The position numbers and the translations under genes are program-made. 60,000 nucleotides of DNA from assembly GCF_032854445.1 (NCBI RefSeq), contig NC_088305.1, positions 6,081,606 through 6,141,605 on the forward strand. Reading direction: 5' to 3'. Positions 44,966-56,649 of this stretch are shown piece after piece; the first letter of the stretch is position 1, and each line of letters opens with the position of its first letter. A model generated the notes under the pieces. It ran no database searches and was not told where the DNA came from. It saw only the letters and a list, made by a program, of their open reading frames with translations. Source of the DNA: Liolophura sinensis (Eukaryota > Mollusca > Polyplacophora > Chitonida > Chitonidae).

Positions 44966-45200
44966 CACCAATGCGAGTGTGGCTCATGCTGGCTGCTTCT
45001 CCAGTCAGAAATGGGAAGGCAAAAGACTTTAAAAATTGCCCTTGTTGCTGCATCCCTTGGCCCTCAGCACTGGGAGGTTAGAGCAAGGAAACACAGGTTG
45101 TTGGCACGGTGTCAGTATAATGTGACTGGGTGGCGTGCCATGTCTGGTGTCTTCGGCACTTTGGCCACATGGGTTCATCCCGCCAAAAGACGAGAGAATA
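44966..45200 (+). repeat. SINE core scrap followed by another interspersed repeat
   Basis: CTCACCAATGCG, CTCATGCTGGCTGCTTCTCC and ATGGGAAGGC are a scrap of the main SINE. The next part (GCCCTCAGCACTGGGAGG, TGTCTGGTGTCTTCGGCAC) looks like a different interspersed repeat type from my memory of molluscan sequence. No coding case. Confidence 0.45.
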
Positions 45201-45745
45201 TAGGGTGGACTGGGATAAGACGCACACCTCTTATTTTTCCGTACCCTATACAGGTCCATTTCAACTTTTATTAACAACCGACGTGGCACGTTGCTATGTG
45301 ATATTCATTTTAGAGTGCGCCGTCACGATGGTAAGCTTTTTTAGCTTTGCTTATAATTAATGATCTGCATGTGAATTGTCATAAGCCAGCAAATAGTCCA
45401 AGCTGGCGTAAATTATATTTTCCATTAAAAGGCGCAACCAGCACACAAGTACATAATAGATTTGGAGTCCTGAGATTGTAAATGTTGTTGTTGTGTTGTT
45501 GTTAATAAAAAACAAAAAAACATAAACATGCGTTATGTACATAAAACGCCCATTGATACAAGGCCCAGTCTGGTCGTCTCACCTCAGGAACCGGGCGTTT
45601 AGCCCCATCATTTTATTTCGTATTTACTTTGCTGAAGCATGGAAATTTATGATGGAATAAACGTAAATATAGTAAAATAAAGTGAAACAAAATGTTTTTC
45701 TTGATAACCTATGATTAAATGCCGTTATTTGTTTAACCCTCAGAG

Positions 45746-46498
45746 ATGCCACGCAACTACGTCAGAAAAACAGACAGAGGGAGTTACATATCCGAAAAGT
45801 TGGGAACCGAAAGATCTAACGCCACATCTATTAATGGAGTATCTAATAAGTATTAACAGAAGAACTCTTCTCAGACATACCGACAGTAAAGTAAGTGCGC
45901 CTGTAATGATACATCTTGAGAGATTTAAACCAGAGTTGCCCGCAAATTTTGAGGAGGATATGTGTTTAAAAATTAAGGACATAGAGTCAATGTTATTTAG
46001 TCTCACTGTGATGGATACAAGTCTGACTATTGATTTAGCTGAACATCTTGGACTAAACTACCGCCTCAACAGAACATCAAAATTAGCAGGGAAATACTGG
46101 CTGGTTTCTGTGCCACTTCCAGCCGCACCAAATACATATCAGTCACCAAAAAATGTCGATTGCGTCCCGTCTCCGGCGAGGTCGAGCAAATCTGAACATA
46201 TGATCCTGGAGAACTTGTGCGCCTCGACAAAGGCGTTCAAAAGCAGAAAAAGAGCCCTAAAAGCGGAATCATCACAAATACTAACAGCTTACCTGAAGTT
46301 GCTGCGAGGAAAAAAAACCCTGCCGCTAAAACACAAAAAAGGAAAGGTAAAGGAAAGAAAACAGCAAAACGTAAGGTGGAAAGTTCTAGTTCGAGGGAGG
46401 ATGAATATTCATGTCTAGTTTGTGGACAGGATTTCGCAAGTAGCAAGCCTGGGGAGAAATGGATCGCATGTTATAGCTTGTGGCATATGGTTTCATAG
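45746..46498 (+). pseudogene. pogo/Tigger-like transposase, core deleted and frameshifted
   Basis: It opens with MPRNYVRKTDRGS, a start typical of animal pogo/Tigger-like transposases. A second frame then carries HLERFKPELPANFEEDM, IKDIESMLFSLTVMD and LNRTSKLAGKYWL, matching the CENP-B-type DNA-binding region. Sequence similar to the Lys-rich linker and C-terminal Cys finger (YSCLVCGQDF, GEKWIACYS) follows at once in a third frame, cut by TAG at 46496. The whole DDE catalytic domain is missing. With at least two frameshifts and a stop near 45854, the element cannot be autonomous. Confidence 0.75.
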
Positions 46499-46509
46499 AC
46501 TACGAATTT

Positions 46510-46740
46510 GAACTTTGATATGGAATTCATGCCTGGAATATCCACTGTCTGCCCGGCATCATTGAAAACTGATGACCGTTTCTCTCTTGTGTGTTACCGG
46601 CTTCATTTCCTATTTGTATAATTTCCTACATACCTTTGCATTTTGGGAGCTGGTGTTAAACGTTGTTTCGGAAATGGATTTTGCGATTAACGACTTGGAA
46701 CGCCCTTTATGGACTACGAATCGTGTACGAATGTCGGACA
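46510..46740 (+). repeat. diverged repeat pair, member 1
   Basis: Shares collinear blocks with 48950-49165: GGCATCATTGAAAACTG, GACCGTTTCTCTCT, TTAAACGTTGTTTCGG and GGAACGCCCTTTATGGA. Roughly 65-70% by eye. It begins right after the pogo-like relic and may be part of that element. Confidence 0.5.
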
Positions 46741-47065
46741 TGACGTTTATATTTACTGATCATTGACGATGTAGAAAATATTGGTCTTATTCGCGTAACG
46801 AATAGTGTGTATGTCCGATACCCTGGAGTGTAATGATGCAAAGCATAATTTTCTTGTGCATGTTTATAAAAGTCAAGCAGACACTCACAAAACATTATAT
46901 GGGGTTTCAGGTTTTCTTTTTTTCTTTTGGCCTCGAGACTGTCGCACAGATCTGATAGTGTGAACATCAGCTTCAAGGGGAAGTGCTGCAGGGCGTCGTA
47001 ATTTTGAAGCTCGATTCTGAAGAGTCCGAACTTCTGCTTGTACAAACAGATGTCCCCAACTCATT

Positions 47066-47292
47066 TTTTGTTTATTTGATTTAGTGTTTTATGCCGTACT
47101 CAACAACATTTCATTCATTACGTCGGGGGCCAGCATTATGGTGGGAGCAAACCTACGACAATCCGCCGGTTGCTGGAAGACCTTCCCACGTGGGGCTGGA
47201 GAGGAAGCCAGCATGAGCTGGAATTGAACTCACAGCAACGGCATTGGTGTCCCACATTGCGCCACGCTGGCATAATACCACTAAGGTCCTCT
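47066..47292 (-). mobile_element. SINE, inverted
   Basis: The minus strand has the degraded head, GAGTTCAATTCCAGCTCATG, the CTGGCTTCCTCTCCAGCCC core and a tail ending CATAAAACACTAAATCAAAT. Confidence 0.85.
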
Positions 47293-48155
47293 CCCCCAAC
47301 TCACGTCAAACATAATTCCCGTTCCACTTCTCTCTCTTTGTCTTTATCTGCTATCACACACCCTGCTTTACATCCCAATTTACTCACAAACTGGCTTTTA
47401 GATCATTTTCAGTCATTCGACAGACACTGTCAAAGGTTTCTTCCAGTCGTAGAAAGTTTACTTTGTCCAGCAGATCTTCCCCCACTTCCTACACTATAGT
47501 CACTTCTCACTTTCCCACAGTCCTGATCATAGTATCTTTCCTGCACAGGTCCTCACAGGGATTGTTCCTAAAGTGTACTAGAATTGAATGATTAAACTCT
47601 TCTTGTTTGAAATGACCCGTATGTCTGCAAGACATACATTTGAAAATGTATGTAGTCGTGTCATACTCTGTGTTGTGCAAATAAAAAATGTATTTTAAAA
47701 TATGCTTTCTGGAATCTCTTTACAACCAGTCTCTGGCGCTTCAGCATCGCCGAGACCTGGTCCCTTTGCATTGTTTTAATGTGATTGTATGTTAAATGTA
47801 ATGACAACAAAACATTTTGAGTAATTTTAGACCAGTGACGTCTAATAAATTGCAATTAACACCAATGCATGTTTTTTTACCTAATTCTGCGTAAGCCATG
47901 GTGCTAGGGGGCACGTAAATGGTTACTATTTATGCATTTATGTATTTATAACCGTTAGAATAAGATCGTGACAAAAGGCCGTATTTCACCGGTTGTGGAT
48001 GACCATTTGCCAGCTATCACACAGTCGTTGATGCTGTTGCCTTACTCTCTGTGCTGTACGTCTTTAATTGTATTGTAACTGGAGAAACAGATCTTCGTTA
48101 AGATCGTGCTTGTTCACTGAAGGTACATTCACTGAGTTTCCTTTTGAATAGAAGT
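47293..48155. other. intergenic, nothing recognised
   Basis: Pyrimidine-rich 47320-47520 (TCTCTCTCTTTGTC), otherwise AT-rich. No support for a gene. Confidence 0.45.
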
Positions 48156-48380
48156 TCAACCGATGGTGGTAATCCTGTGTTGAGCCGAGTTATTCTTACA
48201 CACAGCAGCCATCGATAGGTCTCCTGCAGAATCAAAGACTTTCTGCATAGTCGTGGATGATATCAACATACCTCTCAGCATTGCCATTTGACTGAAGGTC
48301 ATTTGAATGCCAGTAGCATGCTGGGAAAGCATATTGTTTACTGATCTCAGCAAACTAACTCTAGCTGTACTGAGACCCAT
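48156..48380 (-). CDS. 74-codon ORF, coding-like fragment
   Basis: An ATG-started minus-strand ORF with balanced composition and coding-like peptides (MGLSTARVSLLRSVNNML, MQKVFDSAGDLSMAAVC). No family recognised. It lies in a transposon-rich stretch and may be a fragment of one. Confidence 0.25.
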   Translation of the reverse strand: MGLSTARVSLLRSVNNMLSQHATGIQMTFSQMAMLRGMLISSTTMQKVFDSAGDLSMAAVCKNNSAQHRITTIG

Positions 48381-48602
48381 TTTTACGGATTCTTATGCGC
48401 GTTGACCTCACAAAGAGGTTATTTGCTGTGCACTCCGCGCACTTTCAAACAGGACCTAATAAGTTGTGATATTACAACGTCTTTGCGGAGTTCAAGCTGA
48501 TTGGAAATGCATCACAGGACCGCCTTTGGATGGTTTTGTTTTTAATTCATACGCGACTGTTAAATATTTTCAGTTTCCGGCTGTTAGCTCAAGCGGTGTA
48601 TA

Positions 48603-48803
48603 GTGACATTTGTGAGATCTTGCGTGCTGTGTGACGAGTTCAATCGACGTTCAAAGTTAGAAGTGCAAAAACTAGTGTTAAGATTAATCCACCAAAAGCC
48701 TTCCCTGCAAGTTTTTTTAAAGTCTTACAATGAGTACAATTTTCGTGCAAATAAGTATGGAGAGAGGCCAAGAATCTTAGGCGCTCTTCTTCATGATTCA
48801 TGA
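48603..48803 (+). CDS. 66-codon ORF, weak
   Basis: Starts GTG in the open frame and reads RSCVLCDEFNRRSKLEVQKL with a single CxxC, then a basic stretch ending in GALLHDS. No family recognised; no splice evidence. Probably relic or chance. Confidence 0.15.
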   Translation: MTFVRSCVLCDEFNRRSKLEVQKLVLRLIHQKPSLQVFLKSYNEYNFRANKYGERPRILGALLHDS

Positions 48804-48949
48804 TTATGTATCATTCCGCGTAACCCAGAGCTAGGGTCTGTGTATTCATCGTGTTGAATTAGATCGCCACGTTTGATGTGTGAACAGTTGCAATCAATAC
48901 ACAGCTGAGATACATATTTTCCTATCGACAACTGATATTCTAGCATGGT

Positions 48950-49165
48950 ACACGATTTAAATACCGATTTCACTCTCTAGCCAGGAACATCCCTTGCGTC
49001 TTTCCAGCATCACTGAAAACTGTTGACTGCTTCTCTTTGCACGGTTTCGTCCTGTTCTCGTACTTTGTATACTTTCTTAGTTTTTTTGGTGAATCGTGTT
49101 ATACGTTGTTGTGGGAATCGGTCTTGGGATTACTGACCCGGAACGTATTTATTTTTTGACGGCTG
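48950..49165 (+). repeat. diverged repeat pair, member 2
   Basis: Counterpart of 46510-46740: CCAGCATCACTGAAAACTG, GACTGCTTCTCTTTGC, TTATACGTTGTTGTGG and CCCGGAACGTATTTATT. Confidence 0.5.
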
Positions 49166-50604
49166 GTACACAAACGTCTGTTTTGGCGCATAAGTTGAAC
49201 ATTTTGATGTATAAATTTTTTTTCTATCGGTCCGTCATTAGGGCACCCAAATAATTGAGCTAGATCAGCCATTGGTGATAAAGTTCTCAAAAAATTGTTT
49301 AATGTAGCTTTCTGTGCATTCGAAAATACAATCATGTGTATAGTATTGACACGAAGAACCTTGCTTGTTTCCAGACAATGTCTAAAAACAGTTGTGTGTA
49401 ATGGTCATTCTAATAAATGGCGTTTTGTAACAAGATTATTAGTGAAATATGCCATCTCGGGTGTGAGTAATTGACTTAGGTGTCACAAAACAGATACACC
49501 CTGGATCCCAATACAGGTACATACTGAAAAGGTGAGGGGACAAAACAGACGTCACAAGTAATACAGAAAAAACCTTGAAAATATTTTTTTCCAATCAAGT
49601 CATGGTGGAGCAAGGGGTGGCGGCGGGAATTTAAAAGGCCTAAGTGGTCGAAATGGAATTGAGTGCCACCCGCTTCGCGTTCCGCTTACCGTAATCAACG
49701 AGTGCATCTGATTGGCTATTAAATTACACTAATCCAGAACATGTGTACTTCTAAATATGGCTTGTATTGACTGATGCACGCAACAAAACACCCATGCGGC
49801 GTTAATTATGTCATATAATGGAGTACTGTCACTACACAAATTTCATTAATTTGTATCTGTGCATCCATAAATACAATCATATGTATCACGTGTAAACATG
49901 TCCATCTTTGACGTACAGTAGCTGTATATAACTGTGAAGTACTAACCTGTTCAGTACTACAACTCTACATAACTGATAAGTCACCTGGCACATAATAGAA
50001 AAAACCCCACATCACCCAATGAGCGACTACTGTACAATAAAGGTAGGCCTACGTGGTGTTGGGTAATGGGCTGGTGATTCCCCTCTTTGTCCAATTTGGT
50101 GCTGGGCTGGAAATGGTATATAGGGTATACAGCGCTAGAAGTCATCGTCATAGGGCAGGGGTCGCCTGAATGAAGAACTTGATTAGCCGTTGCGACTTAT
50201 GGCCACAGACCCCCATTAGTTTTCCATAAGCGACAATGTCAACGTTTAGTGCTGTAGCTCAGTCCCAAACATTTCCTGGCCAATAAGCTTTGGTACATAC
50301 CTGGCCCTGCCTATGAGAAAGGAGCCATAAAAGTCTTGACATAGGTTGGCCGTCAAAATCTGGACCTTTCTATACAGCTGGGAGGGGTGTCTAGCAACGC
50401 CAAGTGGGAGAGACCGGAAGCTTGGGCCACTAGCCAAGCCGCCCGAAGACGTTAATTGCTTCATATGTATATAGGGGCCAGGAGCCAGGCCGTCTGTTTT
50501 TCCTTTCCCTTCGTTTAATTACATTCATGTACTCTGCGTTATCAGTACATATTGTTTTCCGTTTGTATATATATTGTGTCCATTTGTTGTCTCTTGCTGT
50601 ATTG
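49166..50604. other. intergenic left of the 75-bp array
   Basis: No recognised feature. A minus-strand 72-codon ORF (50246-50464) has a coding-like peptide (LCQDFYGSFLIGRARYVPKL) but no known family. Confidence 0.4.
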
Positions 50605-53600
50605 TTAACCTTCACCTCAAACTCCTGATCCCACATGGTGACGGAGGCCTCGTGGTACAAACACGGCTGCAGAACCTTGTTCACCTTCACCTCAAACTCC
50701 TGATCCCACATTGTAACGGAGGCCTTGTGGTACAAACACGGCTGCAGAACCTTGTTAACCTTCACCTCAAACTCCTGATCCCACATGGTGACGGAGGCCT
50801 CGTGGTACAAACACGGCTGCAGAACCTTGTTAACCTTCACCTCAATGTCCTGATCCCACATTGTAACGGAGGTCCGCGTGGTACAAACACGACTACAGAA
50901 CCTTGTTAACTTTCACCACGATGTCCTGATCCCACATTGTGACGGAGGTCCGCGTGGTACAACCCCGGCTATAGAACCTTGTTCAACTTCACCTCAAACT
51001 CCTGATCCCACATTGTAACGGAGGCCTTGTGGTACAAACACGGCTGCAGAACCTTGTTAACCTTCACCTCAATGTCCTGATCCCACATTGTAACGGAGGT
51101 CCGCGTGGTACAAACACGACTACAGAACCTTGTTAACTTTCACCACGATGTCCTGATCCCACATGGTGACGGAGGCCTTGTGGTACAAACCCGGCTACAG
51201 AACCTTGTTAACATTCACCTCAAACTCCTGATCACACATGGTGACGGAGGCCTCGTGGTACAAACACGGCTGCAGAACCTTGTTAACCTTCACCTCAAAC
51301 TCCTGATCCCACATGGTGACGGAGGCCTCGTGGTACAAACCCGGATACAGAACCTTGTTAACCTTCACCTCAATGTCCTGATCCCACATGGTGACGGAGG
51401 CCTCGTGGTAGAAACCCGGATACAGAACTTTGTTAACCTTCACCTCAACCTCCTGATCCCACATGGTGACGGAGGCCTCGTGGTACAAACACGGCTGCAG
51501 AACCTTGTTAACCTTCACCTCAACCTCCTGATCCCACATGGTGACGGAGGCCTCGGTAGTACTAACCCGGCTATAGAACCTTGTTAACCTTCACCTCAAA
51601 CTCCTGATCCCACATGGTGACGGAGGCCTCGTAGTACAAACACGGCTGCAGAACCTTGTTAATCTTCACCTCAACCTCGTGATCCCACATGGTGACGGAG
51701 GCCTCGTAGTACAAACCCGGATACAGAACCTTGTTCACCGTCACCTCAATGTCCTGATCCCACATGGTGACGGAGGCCTCGTGGTACAAACCCGGCTGCA
51801 GAGTCTTGTTAACCTTCACCTCAATGTCCTGATCCCACATGGTGACGGAGGTCTTCGTGGTACAAACACGGCTGCAGAGTCTTGTTAACCTTCACTTCAA
51901 CCTCCTCATCTCACATGGTGACGGAGGCCTCGTGGTACAAACCCGGCTATAGAACCTTGTTAACCTTCACCTCAACCTCCTGATCCCACATGGTGACGGA
52001 GGCCTCGGTAGAACTAACCCGGCTATAGAACCTTGTTAACCTTCACCTCAAACTCCTGATCCCACATGGTGACAGAGGCCTCGTAGTACAAACACGGCTG
52101 CAGAACCTTGTTAACCTTCACCTCAACCTCCTGATCCCACATGGTGACGGAGGCCTCGGTAGAACTAACCCGGCTAAAGAACCTTGTTAACCTTAACCTC
52201 AAACTCCTGATCCCACATGGTGACAGAGGCCTCGTAGTACAAACACGGCTGCAGAACCTTGTTAACCTTCACCTCAACCTCCTGATCCCACGTGGTGACG
52301 GAGGCCTCGTAGTACAAACCCGGATACAGAACCCTGCTAACCTTCACCTCAATGTCCTGATCCCACATGGTGACGGAGGCCTCGTGGTACAAACCCGGCT
52401 TCAGAGTCTTGTTAACCTTCACCTCAAACTCCTGATCCCACATGGTGACGGAGGCCTCGGTAGTACTAACCCGGCTATAGAACCTTGTTAACCTTCACCT
52501 CAAACTCCTGATCCCACATGGTGACGGAGGTCCTAGTAGTACAAACACGGCTGCAGAACATTGTTAACCTTCACCTCAACCTCCTGATCCCACATGGTGA
52601 CGGAGGCCTCGGTAGAACTAACCCGGCTATAGAACCTTGTTAACCTTCACCTCAAACTCCTGATCCCACATGGTGACAGAGGCCTCGTAGTACAAACACG
52701 GCTGCAGAACCTTGTTAACCTTCACCTCAACCTCCTGATCCCACATGGTGACAGAGGCCTCGTGGTACAAACCCGGCTGCAGAGTCTTGTTAACCTTCAC
52801 CTCAATGTCCTGATCCCACATGGTGACGGAGGCCTCGTGGTACAAACCCGGCTGCAGAGTCTTGTTAACCTTCACCTCAATGTCCTGATCCAACATGGTG
52901 ACGGAGGCCTCGTGGTACAAACACGGCTGCAGAACCTTGTTAACCTTCACCTCAAACTCCTGATCCCACATGGTGACGGAGGCCTCGTGGTACAAACCCG
53001 GCTACAGAACCTTGTTAACCTTCACCTCAAACTCCTGATCCCACATGGTGACGGAGGCCTCGGTAGTACTAACCCGGCTATAGAACCTTGTTAACCTTCA
53101 CCTTAATGTCCTGATCCCACATGGTGACGGAGGCCTCGTGGTACAAACCCGGATACAGAACTTTGCTAACCTTCACCTCAACCTCCTGATCCCACATGGT
53201 GTCGGAGGCCTCGTGGTACAAACCCGGCTGCAGAGCCTTGTTAACCTTCACCTCAAACTCCTGATCCCACATGGTGACGGAGGTCTTCGTGGTACAAACA
53301 CGACTACAGAACCTTGTTAACCTTCACCTCAATGTCCTGATCCCACATGGTGACGGAGGTCCTAGTGGTACAAACCCGGATACAGAACCTTGTTAACCTT
53401 CACCTCAATGTCCTGATCCCGCATGGTGACGGAGGCCTCGTAGTACAAACCCGGCTGCAGAACCTTGTTAACCTTCACCTTAATGTCCTGATCCCACATG
53501 GTGACGAGGCCTCGTGGTACAAACCCAGATACAGAACTTTGTTAAGCTTCACCTCAACCTCCTGATCACACATGGTGACGGAGGCCTCGTGGTACAAACC

Positions 53601-53770
53601 CGGCTGCAGAGCCTTGTTAACTTTTACCTCAATGTCCTGATCCCGCATGGTGACTAAGGCCTTGTAGTACAAACCCGACTACAGAACTTTGTTAACCTTC
53701 AACTCAACCTCCTGATCCCACATGGTGACGGGAGCCTCGTAGTACAAACCCGGCTACAGAACCTTGAACA
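50605..53770. repeat. 75-bp minisatellite, about 42 units
   Basis: Units run TTCACCTCAAACTCCTGATC, CCACATGGTGACGGAGGCC, TCGTGGTACAAACACGG, CTGCAGAACCTTGTTAACC. Three variable spots combine freely: AACTCC/ATGTCC/ACCTCC, ACACGG/ACCCGG and CTGCAG/ATACAG/CTATAG. The 25-codon period makes repetitive ORFs on both strands, broken by small indels; these are not credible genes. Confidence 0.95.
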
Positions 53771-55310
53771 GAACCGCTTAATATTATTACATTTTTATCC
53801 TTCTGTGGTAATGTCTAAATTGTGATATGGGTCCATCATATGTTAAAATGTTGGATCCTGTCCATCACCAGGTTATGAGGCTCAGCCTTGATAAGTTTAG
53901 AACCTCACCAGTGGAGAGTTTATACGTACATGCTCATGAGCCTTGTTTTAGAAGAAGTCTCTTCTCTTCTCTTCGTCATCCATCTTTTTAGCGCAGGCCA
54001 GAGCTATACTCCTGGTCTTACCATAAGTAGTGACTCTCTCTCCTGCCTTTTGGCAATACAGAATAATAATTTTAAAAATCCGTGAATTCTAGAAAATTTA
54101 GCGTGACATAGAAAACTAATTAAAACAGGTACAGATATTATATTCCATTTGGATACTGAGTCACACTGGTATCCTTACAAACACAGTAATAGACAGGGAA
54201 GCTTAATGTGCCCTAAATAAAAAAAAAATCGGATTATCGTTCTAATATTCTCAAATATATTCGTCATCTTTGGCAGGGTGAATGGGATTAAGAGGTCCAT
54301 AATAAACTGCATGCTATTCACCCTGTGATTAGCTATAATTCTTATACAATATGGCATTAAACATATCCTGGTTGACTGTGTAGACTTTACCCATGCGCGT
54401 CAATTATTCTACACTGTCAACACTATATATGAACTGTTTGATATCATCGCTGGCGATACCATCATAAAATACCTGAGCACCATTGGCCTATATCGTAAAA
54501 TATAAATTCTAATTATTAGTAATGTAAGTATATATAAACCGATATGTACAATAATTACAATAGTAATTTTCGAGTTTATCTGTTTTGTTTCTTTTCTGGT
54601 TTTAAGCATGTGCTACCATTTTTATTTCATTTTGGATGTTTTCATCACCACATCGATAGCCATTCACAGCCTTGTGTTTTCAACTTGTTTTCGCCACGAT
54701 ATGGCTGCAAAATTGCCGATGTGACGTTAAGCACTAATCATTCATTCAATGACATGTTGGACGTTCATGTCATTGTAAGGACAATGCAGTTAGAGCACTT
54801 CTTCTAATTCGTAATGTTGAAGTCCATAAGCTTGGTATCGACACCAAGAACCCATTTCCTCGTGGGAGGTCACAATTATTTTGTAAAAAGTGGCATACTG
54901 GACAGTAATATGCCAAGAGCTGTCCAAACATGCGGATATGTCAGACTCAGTAACTCGGCTTACACAACTGTCTCCGCGAACAGACTACATTGTTTGTTAC
55001 AAAAGAATTTTCTAACATGCAACACTAAAACCATACGGGTCCTGTGAATGGCTTATTAGACAGGTGCCATAAAATTTTAAATACTACTTTCGGACCTCCA
55101 AGGTTAACAAGTTACCGGTCCACATTATGTGGACAAGTATGTCTTGTGGAATCCCCAGCAGAGGACTAGCTAGCGACTTCGTGCCTTGAAACTGTGGATA
55201 TTGCAAGCGGCAACCCTTTTTCTGTCCCTATCGGATTTAAAGTACTTTAAATCAATAATAATAATCCAAAATAAATTTCCTCTTAACTAGTGCCATTTTA
55301 TGTGTTTTTA
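53771..55310. other. intergenic between the 75-bp array and the 55-kb modules
   Basis: AT-rich. Contains only the short SINE-like tail at 54690-54752. ORFs are short and of low information. Confidence 0.45.
54690..54752 (+). repeat. third SINE-like tail
   Basis: Reads GATATGGCTGCAAAATTGCC then GACGTTAAGCACTAATCATTC, the same tail family as 4692-4752, so this family also lies outside the TMC locus. Confidence 0.6.
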
Positions 55311-56235
55311 GGTGCTGACAAAATCACTGCCCAGTCCAGTGTTACGCATCTTTTAATGACGATCCAGTGTACGATTATAACAGAGATGAAGTCAAGTTAT
55401 CGCCACTATCAAAGAAAGCCAAGGTAGATATTATTTTCTACAATACAATTACACTTCAACACATTTCCACTTTACTTTACCCTCTACATAATTCAGTGTA
55501 TATATGTACACAGTTTTTCTCTTTTCCAAACTTCTCCCCCCGGATCAATGACATCGACACCTAACGTCACCCTGGCAGACGATGCTGGCTGTGAAAATGA
55601 CACCAATGCTGTTAGGGCTAACCTGAAAAAGTCGCCTCTATCAAGGAAAGTTAAGGTAAATATTACTGTTATTAGTGATACCATTTTACTAGTCGACCTA
55701 TTTCCGTACAAATTTGTAATAGCTGGAAAATTTCATCTCTGTATACCACCTTTTTCTATTTTCCAGATTTCCCCCGGAGTGCCAGGTGACAACAGTGATA
55801 ACGTCGTAACTGACGCTGCTGGAGACGGAGACGCTGTTGGGGGGCACAGCTCTTCCCGCTGAAGGTAAATCGTTATTTATCTCAGTGTTCCCCGAGGAAG
55901 GAAGCCAAATGTATATTTCGTTAAAGATAATTTTTAAAATGTTGAAAAGTCCAAATCACGTACTAGATGATTATGGTGCTTGGGATAGCGGTAAAGAACA
56001 CTGTCAACACATATTTGTTGGAGGCCAATGGAGAGGTAAGAGTCGTTTTTTTTTAAGGAGTGGTGATTTTTGTATTTCCAAGTGGGTTAAAGGCAAGACT
56101 ACTTATATACCCTTTGACCCACGGAAGATACTCGTGCGAGAGACAACTTTTAAGAAACCTGTAACATGTGGAAGAGGATCGCGCATTGTTCTGATTGCCA
56201 TCGTTGGGTACTGCGGCTATACAGAAAAAGGGTAA
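55311..56235 (+). CDS. repeated exon-like modules of unknown function
   Basis: Two pieces end in nearly the same peptide just before a donor: KLSPLSKKAK|GTAGAT (ending 55423) and KKSPLSRKVK|GTAAAT (ending 55655). A third piece starts after TTTTCCAG at 55767 (ISPGVPGDNSDN) and ends at GAAG|GTAAAT (55864). The acceptor sides of the second and third pieces are also alike, so about 230-bp exon-plus-intron units seem duplicated. A 132-codon open stretch follows (55837-56235) with YGAWDSGKEHCQHIFVGG and a donor at 56036. I recognise no family. It may be a small lineage gene or part of a transposon, given the relics downstream. Confidence 0.35.
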
Positions 56236-56649
56236 AGCACCTTGTGTAATTGTTTAATCGGATGAACAGATGTTAGGTCTGCAGCGGAATGTTGTTCACG
56301 CGGTTAGTGTTTTAAGTGTAGGCCGCGCTTTTAATCGTGGAGCGTGCTTTGTAACTACCAGCATGTATAAAAAATAAGGCGGTAGATCTTAAAGAAACAG
56401 GCGAGTCCCCACTGTCCATCGGGCCAATGTACTTACGTTGGGATGGGGAATTTGAAACGTATCATTTTTTTCTCATGCAGGCAATGCTCCTGGGGTCTGG
56501 TTGCAACACCTTTGAGATCCGTCTTGGCAGTGACCAGGAACAGGCTATACTTATGTCTTTGAGATTGTGCTTCCCTACAGCAACATAACTGTTATGTGTA
56601 AAATACATACAGAAAAAAGTTAGTAGTTATCTCGGTCGCTAGATAGGTT

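Noticed and set aside
45011-45274. 87-codon ORF at 45.0-45.3 kb
   Set aside because: It overlaps a SINE scrap and another interspersed repeat; no coding signal beyond openness.
47170-47499. 109-codon ORF at 47.2-47.5 kb
   Set aside because: Its first third is an antisense SINE and the rest is a pyrimidine-rich, low-information stretch.
50430-53672. Repetitive ORFs of 25-residue units on both strands
   Set aside because: By-product of the 75-bp minisatellite; frames are broken at random by unit indels and neither strand has a start, splice sites or non-repeat domain.
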